From Ilyonectria destructans (taxonomy: Eukaryota > Ascomycota > Sordariomycetes > Hypocreales > Nectriaceae), in contig JAHEWK010000001.1 in the NCBI GenBank assembly GCA_020740775.1, positions 7,130,001 through 7,194,000 on the forward strand: a stretch of 64,000 nt of DNA, read 5' to 3'. Positions 10,665-22,600 of the stretch are shown one piece after another. The notes below the pieces were generated by a model. The model was not told where the DNA came from, made no database searches, and saw only the letters and a list, made by a program, of their open reading frames with translations. Position 1 is the first letter of the stretch, and every line of letters starts with the position of its first letter. Both the position numbers and the translations under genes were made by a program.

Positions 10665-12605
10665 ATCAATTTCTGTGAGACTTTCTATGCACGTACTTCA
10701 AAGACGCACTGATCTCCACCAGGACCCAGTACGTAATTGATCAGGGCCCGTTGTGGATCGCGGCAAAAGAACACCAGCACCCAGAACACCCAGTGAGCCA
10801 AGCCGGAACAATCAGCCCTACAATCTATCCAAAGGATCGATCTGTACTAACCCCAACTTAGAAATACGGCGGTGTAATGCATCTTGCTGGCAAGCTTGAA
10901 ACTGTCGAGCGCAACTGAAAAATGCGCGCGGCGTGCAGTGGATTGTCTCCCTTCTTGCGCGCGGAGTTTGCTGTCCACACTGCCTGATCTCAAGAACAGT
11001 TTTGACGAGAGGTTGTCCCAGAACGAGTGTCCCTGTATCAAGTGGTTGGGCCATTGTCTTGCGAGCAGTGTTTCTCTTCGTCTTGACAAGGGTCGGAAGG
11101 GAACAGATGCTATCGTGTTCATCCAGGCGGACGTTCGGCTTGAAATCGACGAGAATAAGCCCGACTCACAACCAGAACAGCCCCTGCAGAATGCAATAGA
11201 TGCCGATATCCCATTTATGGTCTCCACGAATGCAAAAGAATCCCACATGATGCAATTTGGCGGTGGAGTTGGGGTTCAGCAAAACTCCTTCGAATGTGAC
11301 AAAGACCTATATGCACCTCGGTGGCAGTGACATGATATTCATCGGAACTCGTGTTTCTGAAATCTCAGGTTCAGACAACAGCGGATGAGAAATGCAATTG
11401 GGTTTGAAGCCCAAAATCGAGTCGGGGTAGGGAACCAAACCCCGCCCAAGTTTGAGGGTAACGCCGGCATCTAGTTCACGAATCATGGTGTCAACATGGT
11501 CCTGAACTACGGCGCCTTCACTCTCTAGGCAAATTCAACCAGCTTACACTAGTCTTACTAAAAAACCGCAGCAAAAACAAACATAGTTTACAGAATTCCG
11601 CTTACAGACCTGGTTCACTATGACCCACGGCTTTGGTCGCACACCTATCTCGTTTTCTGCCACCATTGGCTATCACAAGAGTCCAGCCGATACTGCAAAT
11701 TTGGACCTGCCCTACATCTCGAAACAGTGTCACTGTCACTTGGGTTAAATATATATACAAGGCAAGGCCGGATGAAGTTGCTATTGTCTTCTACACGGCA
11801 CGGTTGCTTACTCTTCCACATAATCTCGATTTTTCTGCAGTTGCAGAGTTTGTGGACACTACGGTACCCGTAGATTCTAGGACCGCGTACGAGAAGAATA
11901 GCGATGACGAGTTTTTCTGAGCCGCCTTTGCTATTCAGAACCTAGGTAGCAAACTTGTGTCAACTATTTGCTACCGGTTAGTCTTGCTATGCAATCAGCG
12001 ACCTCATTGCTGGAATCAACATCGTCATGACAGGCAACCAGCACCAGTACTGTTCATATGGGGTCCCGACCCCTCATCATGGTCCAGCAGATATCATTAA
12101 TAAAGCCGCAGATAGCGGTTATTGCCGGATGCACTTGAAATCAATTCCCTATCAATATTTCCCATTAAACGGTTAGTCTGTTGTCGATCTTCGTTCTTAT
12201 CTGCACTAGCCATAAAAATAAGCTTATCTGTGCCGTCAAAGCCCCTCCAGTAGTTCCTTGCTTCCAACACAGCCCACAAACCCCACCACAATGGGTCGGA
12301 AACTCGGGGCCTGGGATTCTGTTTGGAGGCCGGAGAGGCAGAAAATGATTCAGTGGATACTGTCGGAAGTTATTCGGGTCTACATCTGGGACCTAAATGT
12401 CGGATAACAATAATTATTGTCCAGGTTGTCATAACGCTGACACATAAAAACTGAATCCCTCAAATCCCTGGTCGGGATCACAGTTTCGATAAGCAACCCC
12501 GGTCCTTCTGGGATCAGAATGGGGCTGGTGTAGGCGCGGGGTATGGCATTAACATAGTAGCGGATAGTGATGCCAGAAGACCCTCACTTACGAAAGATGG
12601 GTGCC
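10665..12605. other. Intergenic, only short ATG-less frames
   Basis: An open frame without an in-frame start at 10884-11330 (+) and its antisense counterpart show no family resemblance. Short frames near 11620-11920 likewise. No gene is called. Confidence 0.5.
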
Positions 12606-12614
12606 TATTTAAAG
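12606..12614 (+). promoter_or_regulatory. TATA-like box of the amino-acid oxidase gene
   Basis: TATTTAAAG lies 93 nt before the ATG at 12707. Confidence 0.4.
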
Positions 12615-12706
12615 TAGACTGTTCTGTCGGGAAAGTGGAAGATGATCTTCATCCTAGATATGCCTAACTCATTCAGTTAGCAATCCATTACTCATTCGAA
12701 TAAGAA

Positions 12707-14843
12707 ATGTGGTCTTCGCTCAGTCTCCTGCCCTTGCTGGGAAGCTTGGGTTCTTTTTCAGAGGCGAAGCCAGTGTACCAGCCCTCAGTTACCTTCCTCT
12801 CTCCTTCGCAGATTAGTCTGGGAAGCGCCGAAAACGTCATCGTTGAGTTCTTAGGCGACGTCAACGGCGAGCTCACGATTACGTATGGCTCGTGCGACGG
12901 TGCTGCTATCATCTCGGATGCGAAGCAGCGCATCGGCGCAACGCATGTTGGCGATCACCCCCTGGCTGCTCGTCATGTCGATCATAAAGATAGGCGACCA
13001 AACAAGTTCGTCTGGTTGACTCCCAGCTCTACCTCCGGGGGATGTCTTCGTGCATTTCTCGATGATGAACTCGTGGGACAATCTCAAGACATCCGCGTAA
13101 CCAAGCGCATGGCTCGGCGTAGCGAGAAGAAGTCGTTTGCGGAGGTCGCTGGAGATGACAGCATGTGGTTCGACGGGGTTACTTACTTACAGCAAAAGCA
13201 GCCTGATGAAGCCTTTGTCGCAGCGACCAAGAGCAAGTCGTTTGGTATCCTAGGCGGTGGTATGTCTGGCCTCATGTCTTCTGTAAGTTCATATTACTCT
13301 GCATTTGCTCATCTCTGTACTTATGGACTAAACATTTGCCTCGCAGTTGATGCTAGACTCTGTCGGTATCCACAACTGGAAGATCTTGGAGTCTTCTCAG
13401 CGGGTCGGGGGTCGCTTCAGGACTGTTTACCTGAATAATACCTCTCCCGAGGAGGGCCAGTACCACGAGCTTGGACCTATGCGTTTCCCAGTCGAGATCA
13501 CGGACTCTGAGACCAACGAGACCTTCCCATTCAATGATCAGCGAATAGTTTTCCAGCTAGCCGATGCCCTCAACGAGCTCAACACCGGAAACGAGGCAGT
13601 GCAAGTCAAGTTCTGGGATTGGATTCAGAGTTCTCCTAACACCCCTGTCGATACTCCCTTTCGCCGTCCTGACGGGACCTTTCCCGGCAAGACTGAGGTG
13701 GCGACTGACCCGGCCTACTATAACCCTACCGTATACCACAATGCCACTGCTGCTGCGGAGGCCATCGACGCTCTGGACAAGTTCAAGGGGCTTGACGCAG
13801 AACGTATCCGCATGTACGCCACGAACATATTCGCTGCTTACAAGCAAGCTAAGGAAGATGGAATGTTCGATTACTCCGAGGTGTCATACCTCCGAGACGT
13901 TATAAAGACCGACCTAAATACCACTGACGAGGTTACGGCGTCCCACATCTACTGGCCGATGTGGGAGTATGAAACTGTCTACTTCCTTGCTAGCAGGTGG
14001 GTTACGGTCCAGGGTGGTCTCAGCAGGCTGCCCGCTGCCTTTGAGCCCTTGATAAAGGACAGGATCCAATACGGTGCCAAGGTCAACGGCATGCACTACA
14101 ACAAGTGCAATAAGACTCTCTCTGTCTCCTGGAAGCCCACCGGTGCCGAGCCTTTTGAGACTCCTAACACCATCGAAAACTTTGACTACGTACTCAACAG
14201 TGTCCCGCTCAACTTACTGAAGTTTTGGGATATGCCGCCCTACTCGAGCTTGTTGAAGCGTGCCATCGATCGGACTCTATTCAGTAATGCCGTCAAGGTG
14301 GCTGTTCAGTTTAAGACACGGTTCTGGGAGCACCTCGAGCGGCCTATCCTTGGCGGCTGCACTCGTATTACCAAACCCCAACTCGGCCAGGTTTGCTACC
14401 CCTCGTGGAACCTGAACGCCACCGGTCCCGGTACTCTATTGGCTTCTTACCTCTCTGACTACGAGGCTACCGTCGCGTGTGCTATGTCAGAGGAGGAGCA
14501 CTTGGCCTATATTAAGCGGGCTCTCACTCAAGTTCACGGCGATGTGGTTGGGGAGAACTGGACGGGAAACTATGCCCGCCACTGCTGGGAGCAGGATGAG
14601 CACCAAGCCGGTGCCTTTACTATGCAGATTTTCTCTCAGCAGGATCTCTACCTTCCTGCCTTCTACCAGACCCAGTTTAATACGATATTCATCGGTGAAG
14701 CTGCTACCTTTACGCATACCTGGACTTTCAGTGCTCTCGAGAGTGCTCTTCGAGGAACTGTTCAGTTGCTTCTGGACTTGGGTCTTGTAGATGAGGCTAA
14801 GCAGATTACTAATATCTGGATGGCGCGCTTTATTAGTATATGA
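12707..14843 (+). CDS. Secreted L-amino-acid oxidase (flavin amine oxidase)
   Basis: FAD enzyme that deaminates L-amino acids to keto acids, ammonia and H2O2. Exons 12707-13282 and 13347-14843; 690 residues. The N-terminus MWSSLSLLPLLGSLGSFSEA is a signal peptide, so the enzyme should be extracellular or in the secretory path. The dinucleotide-binding GILGGGMSG (residues 180-188) is followed after the intron by ILESSQRVGGRFRT, the usual E..RVGGR continuation. The flavin amine oxidase end is clear: TIFIGEAATFTHTWTFSALESALRG. Several N-glycosylation sequons occur (NNTS, NATG, NWTG). The roughly 170-residue region before the FAD motif is usual for fungal LAAO-type proteins. Next to it lies a second secreted flavo-oxidase on the same strand, which suggests nitrogen scavenging or peroxide production. 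Confidence 0.9.
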
Positions 14844-15972
14844 ATAAGAAAATATATTACTGTCTATTGTTACTACGGACATCGTGGGTGATCTGCGACT
14901 CGAAGAATGAGAGTCAAGGCGAGAATATCTCGAAAATATCTTGCCTAAAAATGAAAAGAATCCTCAGAGGGCTGCAAGCGAGGCACTAGGCTCAGAACAA
15001 TGAATGCAAAGAGCAACAGAGACAGCCGATGGACAATGCGAAGAGGTCCCCCCGCCAGTCAGACAGGATCACATCGCTTGCCATAAACGGGAAACTTCGG
15101 TTCGGTTCCTTAAAATCCGAAAATAATGTGGAACTTGGCCTTGAATACTCGCACAGGGGCGAGAGATGATACCCTATAGCTGAGCTGCGTCCTGCCACGA
15201 CGGATCGCATGTTCCGCGTCATGAACCTTTTGCGAGATCTTGTAGAAGATGAGTCTGAATTACCAGAACCAGTGCGAAATCTGCAAGTGCATCTCAAAGA
15301 TGTCGATTGTCAGACTGGTAATTGAGATATGATGGGAGTTGGGCGGACCAAAAGCAATTCTCTCATGAGCAACGTTGGTATTGCAGATGAACTGGGAGTT
15401 GGACCGTTTGCGCAATGGCAAATTGGACATCATCAATGTCAGGCTGACTACAACTAAATTAGTACTTCTCCAAAGTCACGCACAATACGAGACACGAGTC
15501 TCAACTCGAGATCTAATTTTTTTCCCGCCAATTGAATTACAGTCCATACGAGCCCCGCTTACATCGCTTGGAAATTACGCGTCATCACAGCGAGGGTCCC
15601 CCCAACAACTTAGAAAGTATAATCCTCTAGTCTTGACCTGGCGTGGCGCATTGTGAGCCGGGTATTTTTTTTTAAAGTCCATGCGAGAACGAGGTGAAAA
15701 ACACGGACTTCGAATGGTGCAAGATGATCCGTAGATCAATTAGAGCACCTAAATAACGGGAACGAGAACGAAAGTCATGCAAAAGAGACAAGATCTAATT
15801 AGAGCACCTAGATAATGGGAACGAGAACGAAAGTCATGCAAAAGAGGCAATGAATTGTCAGGGTGGAGACCATGGTCTCTCCTCTCGTATCAGTATAAGT
15901 TCATCTTCTTCCCATTCACTTCAAATCAAGCACGCACAGCTATTCAATCATACAATCGCACACTTGGAAACC
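14844..15972. other. Intergenic with a short tandem duplication
   Basis: No gene seen. Contains the roughly 58-bp direct repeat at 15733-15848. Confidence 0.5.
15733..15848. repeat. Tandem duplication, two units of about 58 bp
   Basis: Two adjacent near-identical units (15733-15790 and 15791-15848), both carrying TAGAGCACCT, then GGGAACGAGAACGAAAGTCA and TGCAAAAGAG. They differ at a few positions. The array ends about 125 nt before the start codon of the FMN oxidase, so it lies in that gene's promoter. Confidence 0.8.
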
Positions 15973-17337
15973 ATGCATGCTTTTCTTCCCTTCTTCTTTG
16001 CCACTCTGGGTTTGGCCGCTCGACCATTCCTCAATGAACCAGATACTGGGTTATTTCCTCGTCGCATAATGATGGTAGACATAAATCTGACTCTAAAACA
16101 GGATCGAAAGTGCACTAAAACTCCCCTCCAACGGGTCACTGCCGTCATTGAATCGCATGCTTGGACTTCCAGACTTCGACTATTTGGCAAGAAAGACACT
16201 GGACTACTCGGAATATGCATACGTCTCCCACGGCGCCGGAAGTGAATCGTCTTATCGAAACAACTTGGAGGTGTTCAACCGATTTCGGTTTCGTCCCCGC
16301 GTCATGGTTAACATTACCAATATTGATGCGAGCTTGAAGTATGAACACCAACCTATCTCGGGTTATTTACTAACCAGCACAGGACGTCGATTCTTGGACA
16401 TGAATTTGATCAGCCCTTCTTCATCAGCCCATTTGCTTCAGCGGGTCTGACCAATGCGGTTGCAGAGGGAGGCTTGGTCAGCGGGGCAGGCAAACACAAC
16501 GTTCTCTACATTGTGAGAAACCCCGAAGCTACGAAAATCTGATATTGACTTCGACAGGCCTCCCAAGCTTCGACACTTTCCATGGAGGAAATATCAGCGT
16601 TGAAGAGTGACGGTCAGGTCATATGGCAACAGGTATGAGCACGAAGATTTTTGACCAGGGCGGAACTAATTGCTTCGCAGGTCTCTCTGATGAATATTGG
16701 TGATGAACCGCCTCTTGATCTTTTTGCCAAGATTGAAGACGCTGGTATGAAAGCCATTGTCCTGACGGTAGATTCAGTGGGTGACAGAACTGCCTACCGT
16801 CCCAAGAGATTGTTGCCAGACCCAAGTACCAGCCGCGATCCCCGATACACTTTCATGAGTTGGGACTTTTACAAGGAGCTTCAGAACGCAACTTCTCTCC
16901 CAATCATTCCAAAAGGCATCCAGACGGTCGAGGATGCTCGTAAAGCGATCGAAGTTGGTGCACCGGCTATTTTCCTCTCTAACCATGGTGGACGCGTGCT
17001 GGATGGCTCGCCTTCGCCTCTGGAGATTGCTTGGGAGATTTACCAAGAAGATCCTGATGTTTTTAAGGAGATCGAGGTGTATGCCGATGGTGGAGTCCGC
17101 TATGGTACCGATGTTATGAAGCTTCTTGCGCTTGGCGTAAGAGCTGTTGGTCTTGGGCGCCCCTTCATGTTCGCCAACCTCTATGGGGCCGATGGGGTTT
17201 CTTGGGCCATGTCTCTACTTGAAAAAGAGGTGACCAGCGTTGGGGCTAACCTTGGTCTCTCTGATATCGGGGATATTGATGCCTCTTATGTGAGTGAGAC
17301 GAGTGAAATCGCAAGGCGTAATGCTAACCGGGGTTAG
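15973..17337 (+). CDS. Secreted FMN-dependent 2-hydroxyacid oxidase/dehydrogenase
   Basis: Glycolate/lactate oxidase-family TIM barrel using FMN. Five exons: 15973-16049, 16102-16338, 16383-16512, 16558-16632, 16681-17337; 391 residues. Signal peptide MHAFLPFFFATLGLAA. Core motifs: LPDFDYLARKTLD, YVSHGAGSESSYRNNLEVF, RFRPRVMVNIT, FISPFASAGLTN..AEGGLV, ASQASTLSMEEI, AIVLTVDSVGD, PIIPKGIQTVEDA, the catalytic-His segment FLSNHGGRVLDG, and EVYADGGVRYGTDVMKLLALG with FMN-phosphate binding VGLGRPFM. All splice phases join cleanly; the first donor is GTTATT, weaker than the others. Secreted members of this family are usually annotated as L-lactate dehydrogenase/mandelate-type. Oxidase versus dehydrogenase cannot be decided here. 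Confidence 0.88.
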
Positions 17338-17733
17338 ATCAAATTGACCTCCACGCAGTGGAATAGCTGAGGTTTCAACCTTGGTCGGCTTTTGAGCCAA
17401 CCAAATGGTCGATTTGGAGAATGAACATTCGATTTCTGCGCTGCCATCTTCGGGCCAGAAGGGAGCCTAGACACGACTAACAGAGTTTTGGGTTATCATC
17501 CAATCAATCAGATGAAGCATAATAGATAAGCTTTTTTCCGCTGGTTATGGTTGTAGTTCAAACATTACAATGGTCAAATGAGTGTTGACTCCAGGTTCAA
17601 CATGTATTATTTATTTATTTCGTATACGCTATCTTACCTATATCTAGGCCTATAAAATTCCTACATCTGATTCCGCAAGGAAAACCCTTTTACTACTTGT
17701 AGTTCATGTATTATTCAAAGCAATATCCAGCGA

Positions 17734-18855
17734 CTAGACGAGTCCAATTTCTTTACCCTCGAAACTTAAATTTCCAACCGTATCAATCGGCCATTGAATC
17801 ATCTCTTTCCACGGAGAGTCAATGACGATCGGGGCGATGGACTTGAGCAAAATTTTGGCCCATCCTTCAAGGAACCAATAGTCGGCTTCTCGAGCGTGCA
17901 ACAACACACAGTAATACGAGAGAACAGCCAGCGCTACGGGGTGATGACGTCGCGTCAATGCAAGATAAGCGGTCGGTAGTCTTAAAGGCCAAGCAAACAC
18001 TGCCCTGAGTTCAGGCGTTGCCAGAGTCTTTTTGCTTATTTTGGCTGCCTCAATAACGTCCATGAGCAGAACAGTTGCTTCCACCAGGGTCTTTTTTTCT
18101 TCCCCGTCAAGTTCGGGTGCCTCCTCCAACAGTGCTATCAACCTTTGTAGTTTGGTCGCCATGTCGTGGATTTGGGTTTTCACCTGTGGTAAAGGACAGT
18201 CACAGTCCCTGAAGATTCCCCGTAGAGGCCCATGACGAAGCAGAGTGTCGGAGGACTCGAAGATGACACTCATCCCGCCAGCCAATACAAAGATATCGAC
18301 GAGGCTGCCGATTGGCTCAAACATGGCATTGTTTTTCTCGCAGCTTGGAAAAATTCCAAAGGCGCTAATAATAACAAATATTGAGCTCGCATACAAAGCA
18401 TGGCAGCTACTCGATGCCAATGGGTCTTTGAGGAGTTCCCTGGTGCCGGAAATGGCCGTGCTTTGGTGTTGTGAAGCTTGAATAAGATGTCGATGACGTG
18501 AATTGGGGTGCAGGTATGCCAAATGAAGGGCAGAAAATGCCAGTATTTGGTGGAGGAGGGAGGGATAGAGGAAGGCTTCTTGAGGAACAGCATGCTGCAG
18601 TGCTTCACATGCGTGGAGACAAGGCGTGAAGAGGGTGCGATGGGCGACTGCAGTGTAATGATGTGTGAGTTGAGCGCAGGAAATGCAGCCAGAATCTTTG
18701 TCTGGCTCTTCAATCAAGCAAAAATTAGAGAAACAGGCAAATGTGCCGGGTATGGCATTTGCCGTCGATGGAGTTTTCGCCTTGATCGGCGTGCCACATG
18801 GTTGATTTGGGCAGTTTGTTGCTGGTGAGACCAGGGTAGTTCGTCGCTGCCACAA
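17734..18855 (-). CDS. Fungal transcription-factor domain protein, 5' end unresolved
   Basis: The C-terminal regulatory domain resembles the regulator at 3.8-5.0 kb: CAQLTHHYTAVAHRTLF, then FLYPSLLHQILAFSALHLAYL, and the end ADYWFLEGWAKILLKS..PWKEMIQWPIDTVG. About 370 residues are open, but no in-frame ATG precedes the domain and I could not find a Zn2Cys6 cluster upstream to about 19.0 kb in any splice combination. Some cysteines occur (NCPNQPC, CFSNFC, GCISC) but not in zinc-cluster spacing. Either an upstream exon was missed, or the DNA-binding part is lost. The stop is at 17734-17736. Coordinates are those of the open frame, not a proven start. Confidence 0.6.
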   Translation of the reverse strand: MWQRRTTLVSPATNCPNQPCGTPIKAKTPSTANAIPGTFACFSNFCLIEEPDKDSGCISCAQLTHHYTAVAHRTLFTPCLHACEALQHAVPQEAFLYPSLLHQILAFSALHLAYLHPNSRHRHLIQASQHQSTAISGTRELLKDPLASSSCHALYASSIFVIISAFGIFPSCEKNNAMFEPIGSLVDIFVLAGGMSVIFESSDTLLRHGPLRGIFRDCDCPLPQVKTQIHDMATKLQRLIALLEEAPELDGEEKKTLVEATVLLMDVIEAAKISKKTLATPELRAVFAWPLRLPTAYLALTRRHHPVALAVLSYYCVLLHAREADYWFLEGWAKILLKSIAPIVIDSPWKEMIQWPIDTVGNLSFEGKEIGLV

Positions 18856-20352
18856 ACGTTAGAAATGAAAACATGTAGAGCAGAGCAATATTTCACTTTT
18901 GGCCTACCACCTTGGGCTTTTTGGGTTGATTGGGGACTTATCGCCGTGGACTGGAGGCTGCAGGAGACTGCGTGTTTCACGCATGCGCCGCAAGGGACCT
19001 TCTCATCGCACTACGGAAGTGCCGAGTTAGCAATCTAAAAGATGCGGATGACTTGATGTTGCTCACTTTCACTCGTCTCTGCTTGCATCGCAAACATCCA
19101 GTACGGGACTTTCTGTACCCGAGTCGTTTCATCGCGTATGGGGTGGATGATGGCTACACCACAGCACTGCTTCACTACCGCCCCGGCTTGAATGCCCTCT
19201 CGTGCTCGTGGAAACTTGTGATTGCGTAGTTGTTGCTCACTGAGCGTCGGATATCTCAGTCTGATCCGTAAGTGCACAGGAGAAGATTGATTTCATGACG
19301 TGGGCGAGCTCCTGGAGGCTGTGTCCAAATTGAGTTCGTCTCCGTGCCAATCAAAGCTGTAGATGTACGAATGATACTCCACTCTCACCGGATCTACTTC
19401 GTCTGGGAGAGTGCATCGCCTCACGCTTAAGCTGCGCCACAGGGACTACGAATCAGGAGCGGATGCGAGAACGAGATTACTCCACATGTTTCACCAACAC
19501 AGCGAGCCAGGGCCAATTCATTTCCCGGTTCGAGTCTGTGTTGGTCAAACGTGTTGTGTTGTTTCTCTCAGCCACCCTGCTAATCGTCATTGACGCGTGT
19601 TGGTTAATGGAGGAAGCCTGAAAAAGTCTTTGCCAAGAAAAAGCCACCCATCTCTTTTTCTTGCAGAAATAACTTAAACACAACTACGAATGGCAGCGTC
19701 ACATATAATACCGTATCGATTCGGTAAATTCATACTAAATTACTTCTCCACTTATGCAGGCAAACCCGCAAATCCCGTTGCTTAATTCCTAAGTGATTCG
19801 CTATGGTCGTCCCGATAACTGATAGTGGAGTGATAAGCCACTTTTAAGTGGGGCGAAGATTCAGTACGAATTTACCGAGTCAGTATGGATAAGAAGGCCT
19901 ATAGCGTACTCAGTCCACTAACTGTCGGTGCTATGTCCTGAATACCCTTGAACCCATTGCGCATGTAGTAGTGATTGCTCGCAGCTTGCTGATAAACAAT
20001 GCATCGTCAGGTTCTTAACAGGGATCAAGAGACGTGACGTCCTCAGCGTGGGCGAAGACTTTTGCAGCCTTCTGCCGTAGACTTTGCGTTGATCAAAACG
20101 AACGGCTATCAAATCTCGTTATCGCATCATCTTCCTATTGGTTGGCGCCTTGGCCCAACAGAGTCAGCAATTCTCGTTGTCGCATCACGTCTCTATTGGT
20201 GAAGTTCTTGGTAAAGATGAAGCGGAGTAAGATACTTAAAGGCTCCTGTATCACTCTCTCATCAAGCCATCACAAAACAAGATCATCAAATCCTAATTTC
20301 GACCTTACATTTTACAACGCCCATTTTACCAAACCAGGACCGAACCGGTACG
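18856..20352. other. Intergenic, no gene seen
   Basis: No family-like frame on either strand. May hold a missed 5' exon of the minus-strand regulator before about 19.0 kb. Confidence 0.45.
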
Positions 20353-21351
20353 ATGTCGGATGAACGATACAAGTATGACCCATCACTTGCAGCTGCGGTC
20401 ATATTTATCGTATGCTTCGGTCTTTCGGGAATCTATCACGCTTTTCAAGTCATTCGACTGAAGTCATGGTATTTTATTCCATTTATTATCGGTTGTCTTG
20501 GTGAGTAGTAGGCGTTCCGGTCTTGAGATGTTCTGCGGAAGAGTGTGCTTTGTATCAAACTGTGACTAACATATATGCAGTTGAGGTAATAGGATACGTC
20601 GGACGAGCACTCAATGCAGCCGAGAAATCCGGCCAATGGACGCAAGGCCCTTATATCATCCAGGCTCTCCTATTACTGCTTGGTCCACCATTCTATGCAG
20701 CATCGATTTACATGGTTCTGGGACGGCTGATTCGGCTTTTGGATGCTGAGAAATATTCTATGGTTAGACTCAAGTGGTTAACCAAGTTTTTTCTGCTGGG
20801 AGATATCGCCTCGATTCTGGGTCAGGCAGCTGGTAAGTTATGGATACAGGCGATTTAGTGATGTAGAGTATAACAATGGCTCCCTGCTAATACTGTATAA
20901 AGGCGGAGGCATGCTTGCCAGTGCTGATTCGAAAAAGAGCCGAGACTTGGGACAAGCCATCATCATCACAGGTCTTGCGATCCAGATCATCTTCTTCACG
21001 TTCTTCGTGGTCATCACTATTACCTTTGACAAACGGATCCGCCGCGAACCCACTAAAGCCAGCCTGGCTATAACATCACCTTGGAAAAAGCTTCTTAAAG
21101 TCTTATATGGATCCAGCGCCCTCATTCTAGTCCGATCGGTCTTCAGAGTGGTGGAGTACATTATGGGTGAGGATGGTGAGCTCATGGCGAAGGAGGTTTA
21201 CATTTATATATTCGATGCGACCTTGATGCTTTTGGTATCGATTTCATTCAACATTTTCCACCCTTCGGCCATCATCAACAAGAAAAACAAGCGACATTCC
21301 CCGGTCCCCAGTTCTGATGTTGAACTCAATGCTCTGGCATACACGAGATAA
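20353..21351 (+). CDS. RTA1-like membrane protein
   Basis: Seven-transmembrane protein of the RTA1/RSB1 lipid-translocating exporter family, linked in yeast to resistance to aminocholesterol and sphingoid bases. Exons 20353-20500, 20581-20832, 20903-21351; 282 residues. Family marks: EVIGYVGRAL after the first intron, QGPYIIQALLLLLGPPFYAASIYM, FLLGDIASILGQAAGGGML, GLAIQIIFFTFFVVI, and the conserved SALILVRSVFRVVEYIMGEDG..EVYIYIFDATLMLL with a short cytosolic tail. The presence of an alkaline ceramidase 17 kb away, which releases sphingoid bases, is suggestive only. Confidence 0.92.
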
Positions 21352-22600
21352 GACTGGAATGGTCAAGCCAGTACATGTTTCTTAGCTCGCCGCTTTCGTA
21401 TGCTTATGAACTGCCGGTTGTCTTAAAAGGCCTCAGCTTCAGGATTCACGACAACGAGCGCGGCGTTAATGTCCCTTGATTTAAAGCGGTTTTCTAAGTC
21501 AAGCCAGGTTGCTGGCACTTATGCTAGATCAAATAATGCTGGGTTGTGGGTAGATGGTTACTTAATTTAGGTTGCACAGTCGGATTATTAGATCATGAAT
21601 TATAATTTCTCTTGCAGTATAACCAATAAGCTTTAATATCGATATCAGTATTGCATTTTCAGCTGAGCTCAACTTAAAGGCTGTATTATAGAATATTCAT
21701 GTTAGCCTATATAAATTCTCTGCTCGACTCGGGCTCTATAGGCCACCCTTAGAAGGCTATCTTTATATGTATTTCTGACGGTAGGATACCATCGTTGTCT
21801 TTAGTCTAGCCGCATCGCCGCCACCACCGCTATCCTGGGAATCATTTGTGCATATAATCAAAAACTTGCCAGCAGAGTCTCGAAATAGATTGCATGATGA
21901 AAAAATACCCAATTAAGTCACTAGTACGAACGGTGCTCTTCCTGTGGAAAAGAATCATCAATCAGCAAATCCGAGCAACAATTTGGCTTCAGTCGAGATT
22001 CGCGTAGCCATTTCGAGCAAGAATTGATGGCGAAAGTGCCCTAAAGGCAACATATCGCCAACACTGTTTGCACGTCCAATGCAGCTTGAGGAGTCTATTA
22101 CGGAGCCACACCTCACGGTTGGCCGAACGTGCCGGGCGCCAAAGACTCAATTCCACTCCAGAGTCAGCAAACAAATGTCAGAAATATAGCCCTGCTCCAT
22201 GGGGGCGATATAAAAACTCCGAAGCAGTTGCTACAAATGCCACTAAATCGATGTTGCAGCAAATAATAGGTTCAAGGATTACTGTACTGCTAAAGCAACC
22301 ATCCTTAGGCAATCTCCCAGCCATTAATCCTGTCAAATTCAAGTGAACTAACATGGGCAAGAAGGGTAAAAATAGGATTCCACTCGTGGAAGCAGCTGGA
22401 GATAGTAACAAGATGATTAAGGCGGGAAATCACGGTGAAGATTCAGTCCAGTCAACTCATTGTACCAATAAAGCTATCCGGAAGGAATATTAACTATACG
22501 TAACTCTTGTCCATATAAGACTCTACCTAGTAAAGCTACTACGGAGAGAGAAAAGAGTTTACTTACCAGTATATCCTATCCCTATCAATTGAGAACAAAT
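21352..22600. other. Intergenic, AT-rich, no gene seen
   Basis: AT-rich blocks about 21560-21740 and 22440-22590 look like decayed repeat DNA. A stretch near 21680-21715 recalls one near 24170-24215 (CTTTATTATAGA-like), both without coding potential. Confidence 0.45.

Noticed and set aside
10884..11330. 148-codon open frame (+) and an antisense frame 10847-11248
   Set aside because: No in-frame ATG at the start, no family resemblance and no splice context.
11620..11920. Short frames, one starting MTHGFGRTPISF
   Set aside because: Too short, no recognisable continuation by splicing.
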